From NCBI GenBank assembly GCA_910576775.1, contig CAJTJV010000006.1, positions 1 to 64,000 of the forward strand: a stretch of DNA of 64,000 bases, given 5' to 3'. Source of the stretch: an uncultured Muribaculaceae bacterium (GTDB lineage Bacteria; Bacteroidota; Bacteroidia; Bacteroidales; Muribaculaceae). Below, one piece after another: positions 62,445 through 64,000 of this stretch. How positions within the stretch are numbered: the stretch's first letter is position 1; each line of letters opens with the position of its first letter. The position numbers were made by a program, and so were the translations under genes. Under the pieces are notes generated by a model. That model did not search any database. It saw nothing but the letters and a program-made list of their open reading frames with translations, and was not told the DNA's origin.

Positions 62445-63942
62445 TACCGGACAAAAATACGACCGCAGCTGCGACCTCGCAGCCATGCTCGACGCCATAG
62501 ATGCAGTAGAAACTGTCGGCGCACCCGCCGAAGCCGACATAACAGCCATCACAGCCGATTCGCGAGATGTGATTCCCGGTGCGATGTTCGTGGCCGTACG
62601 TGGAGTCGCCGTCGACGGCCATAAATTCATTCCTCTGGCAATCGAAAACGGCGCGCGTGCCATCGTTGTTGAAGAAATACCTGCGGGAACTCCACAAAAC
62701 ATCACCTTCATTCGTGTCGACGACAGCCGCGACGCTCTCGGGCGACTTGCCTCGCGCTTTTATGGAGATCCTTCGGAAGCTCTGACTCTTGTCGGTGTGA
62801 CCGGAACAAACGGCAAAACCACCATCGCCACACTACTCTATGAAATGGCGCGCCTTCAGGGACTCAAGGCCGGCCTGCTGTCGACAGTGGCAAACATCAT
62901 CGATACCGAAGCCACCCCGGCCGAACACACTACCCCAGACCCGGTGCTGCTGAACAGTCTCCTGCGACGCATGGTTGATACAGGATGTACATTCGCCGCT
63001 ATGGAGGTTAGCAGCCATGCCTGCGCCCAGCACCGCATAGCCGGCCTCAATTTCGCCGGCGGCATCTTCACAAACCTCACCCGCGACCATCTCGACTACC
63101 ACAAGACATTCAAAGCCTATCTCGACGCAAAAAAATCGTTTTTCGACGGACTTCCCGCCGAAGCTTTCGCCCTTGTCAACGACGACGACCGCAACGGCTG
63201 CGTGATGCTCCAGAATACCGAGGGGCGCCGCCGGACTTACTCCATCCAAAGTCCGGCAGACTACCGCGTGCGCCTCGTCGAAGACCGTATAGACGGCATG
63301 CTTCTCGATTTCGACGGAGACCAGGTAGAAACAATGTTTGTTGGACGCTTCAACGCCTCCAACCTCGCCGCCGTCTACGGCGCCGCCCTCGAACTCGGAT
63401 TCGAGCGGGATAATGTATTGCTCTCGATGAGCCGTCTACGCCCCGTGGCAGGCCGTTTCCAGCCATTCCGTTCTACGGACGGCGTAACCGCCATAGTTGA
63501 CTATGCCCACACACCCGACGCACTCGTCAACGTACTCGACACAATAGCCGAGGTGAACACCGGCTGCGGACGGGTGATAACGGTATGCGGCGCCGGAGGC
63601 AACCGCGACCACGGCAAGCGTCCCGAAATGGCACGTGCAGCGGCAGAGCGCTCCGACATACTTATCCTCACCTCCGACAATCCACGCAACGAGGATCCTC
63701 AGTCCATCATCGACGATATGGCAACCGGTCTCGACAGCTACAGCCGAGAAAAAACCATACAGATAGTCGACCGCCGCGAAGCAATCGAAAAGGCGGCGGA
63801 AATAGCCCGCCACGGCGACATAATACTGATTGCCGGCAAAGGCCACGAGACAACACAGATTGTCGGAACCGAGGAATACCATTTTGACGACCGTCAGGAA
63901 ATATGCCGGGCATTAGGCATCGATTACAACAATAAAGCATAA
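62437..63942 (+). CDS. murE: UDP-MurNAc-L-Ala-D-Glu:meso-DAP ligase
   Basis: A 501-residue Mur ligase that adds the third residue of the stem peptide. ATP motif GTNGKTT is at about 123-129. DNPR at residues 414-417 marks selectivity for meso-diaminopimelate rather than lysine, which fits a Gram-negative cell wall. SHACAQHRIAGLNFAGGIF, the FTNLTRDHLDYH block and VDYAHTPDALVNVL are also as expected. Between ftsI and mraY. Confidence 0.94.
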   Translation: MTDTGQKYDRSCDLAAMLDAIDAVETVGAPAEADITAITADSRDVIPGAMFVAVRGVAVDGHKFIPLAIENGARAIVVEEIPAGTPQNITFIRVDDSRDALGRLASRFYGDPSEALTLVGVTGTNGKTTIATLLYEMARLQGLKAGLLSTVANIIDTEATPAEHTTPDPVLLNSLLRRMVDTGCTFAAMEVSSHACAQHRIAGLNFAGGIFTNLTRDHLDYHKTFKAYLDAKKSFFDGLPAEAFALVNDDDRNGCVMLQNTEGRRRTYSIQSPADYRVRLVEDRIDGMLLDFDGDQVETMFVGRFNASNLAAVYGAALELGFERDNVLLSMSRLRPVAGRFQPFRSTDGVTAIVDYAHTPDALVNVLDTIAEVNTGCGRVITVCGAGGNRDHGKRPEMARAAAERSDILILTSDNPRNEDPQSIIDDMATGLDSYSREKTIQIVDRREAIEKAAEIARHGDIILIAGKGHETTQIVGTEEYHFDDRQEICRALGIDYNNKA

Positions 63943-63949
63943 ACACACA

Positions 63950-64000
63950 ATGTTCTATTATCTGTTCAGCTTACTGAAAGATTCCGGCATCCCCGGAGCG
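63950..64000 (+). CDS. mraY: Phospho-MurNAc-pentapeptide translocase, N-terminal fragment
   Basis: The last 51 bases encode 17 residues (MFYYLFSLLKDSGIPGA), the typical N-terminus of MraY, which attaches the murein precursor to undecaprenyl phosphate. The window ends inside the gene. The position after murE is the standard one in the dcw cluster. Confidence 0.85.
   Translation, partial: MFYYLFSLLKDSGIPGA

Noticed and set aside
1..64000. tRNA, rRNA, tmRNA, insertion sequence and prophage genes
   Set aside because: No cloverleaf, rRNA core, transposase or integrase motif was seen on either strand; very short or divergent RNAs could be missed by eye.

Overview
The window is a chromosomal segment of a Bacteroidota bacterium, order Bacteroidales, most likely of the Muribaculaceae type. 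This rests on several observations: promoters of the form TTTG-N19/20-TAnnTTTG, the pairing of DUF3078-type and DUF4831-type proteins with core genes, secreted proteins that share a YNLQGxRV...G.YI C-terminal tail, a meso-DAP-type MurE in a dcw cluster, and a fusA-rpsJ junction with no tuf gene. The family-level placement is an inference. No rRNA, tRNA, transposase, integrase, phage gene or CRISPR array was seen.

Layout. 1-331: a 67-bp tandem repeat, a palindrome and a promoter. 332-4762 (+): a secreted endonuclease, a secreted OB-fold protein and a GT-C-like membrane protein. 4817-13555 (-): an SGNH hydrolase and two very large secreted proteins (choice-of-anchor/Fn3-like and GLUG-repeat). 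14468-18088: a multispan membrane protein (-), divergent from a GT2 glycosyltransferase and pyrC (+). 18581-26557: mdh (-), then SDR, an unknown secreted protein, phoH, purC, the demethylmenaquinone methyltransferase gene, a DUF3078 barrel and two small secreted proteins (+). 27290-29434 (-): folA, thyA and a membrane 4Fe-4S protein. 29682-36549 (+): dnaE, trxA, nnr and a DUF4831 protein. 36722-38473 (-): a small acidic protein, a secreted protein and a carbonic anhydrase. 38559-56784 (-): one continuous str-S10-spc-alpha cluster from rpsL to rplQ with fusA, secY, map, infA and rpoA. 57138-64000 (+): a SpoU methyltransferase, an S66 peptidase and the start of the dcw cluster (rsmH, ftsL, ftsI, murE, mraY truncated by the window edge).

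The most unusual content is in the long intergenic gaps. Six copies of a 250-450 bp mosaic repeat (about 5612, 9166, 13770, 14092, 18106 and 26939) are built from the same ordered set of hairpins. Most of the short ones follow one rule: a 5-bp stem around a GGA/TCC triloop. Every copy lies on the 3' side of a gene and reads in that gene's sense. A second hairpin-rich family lies at 26645-26905. These elements explain the apparent ORFs in the gaps, which are not coding.

Functionally the window is mostly housekeeping: translation, DNA replication, nucleotide synthesis (pyrC, purC, folA, thyA), peptidoglycan and division. Between the core blocks are blocks of secreted and envelope proteins of the kind gut Bacteroidales use at the cell surface.
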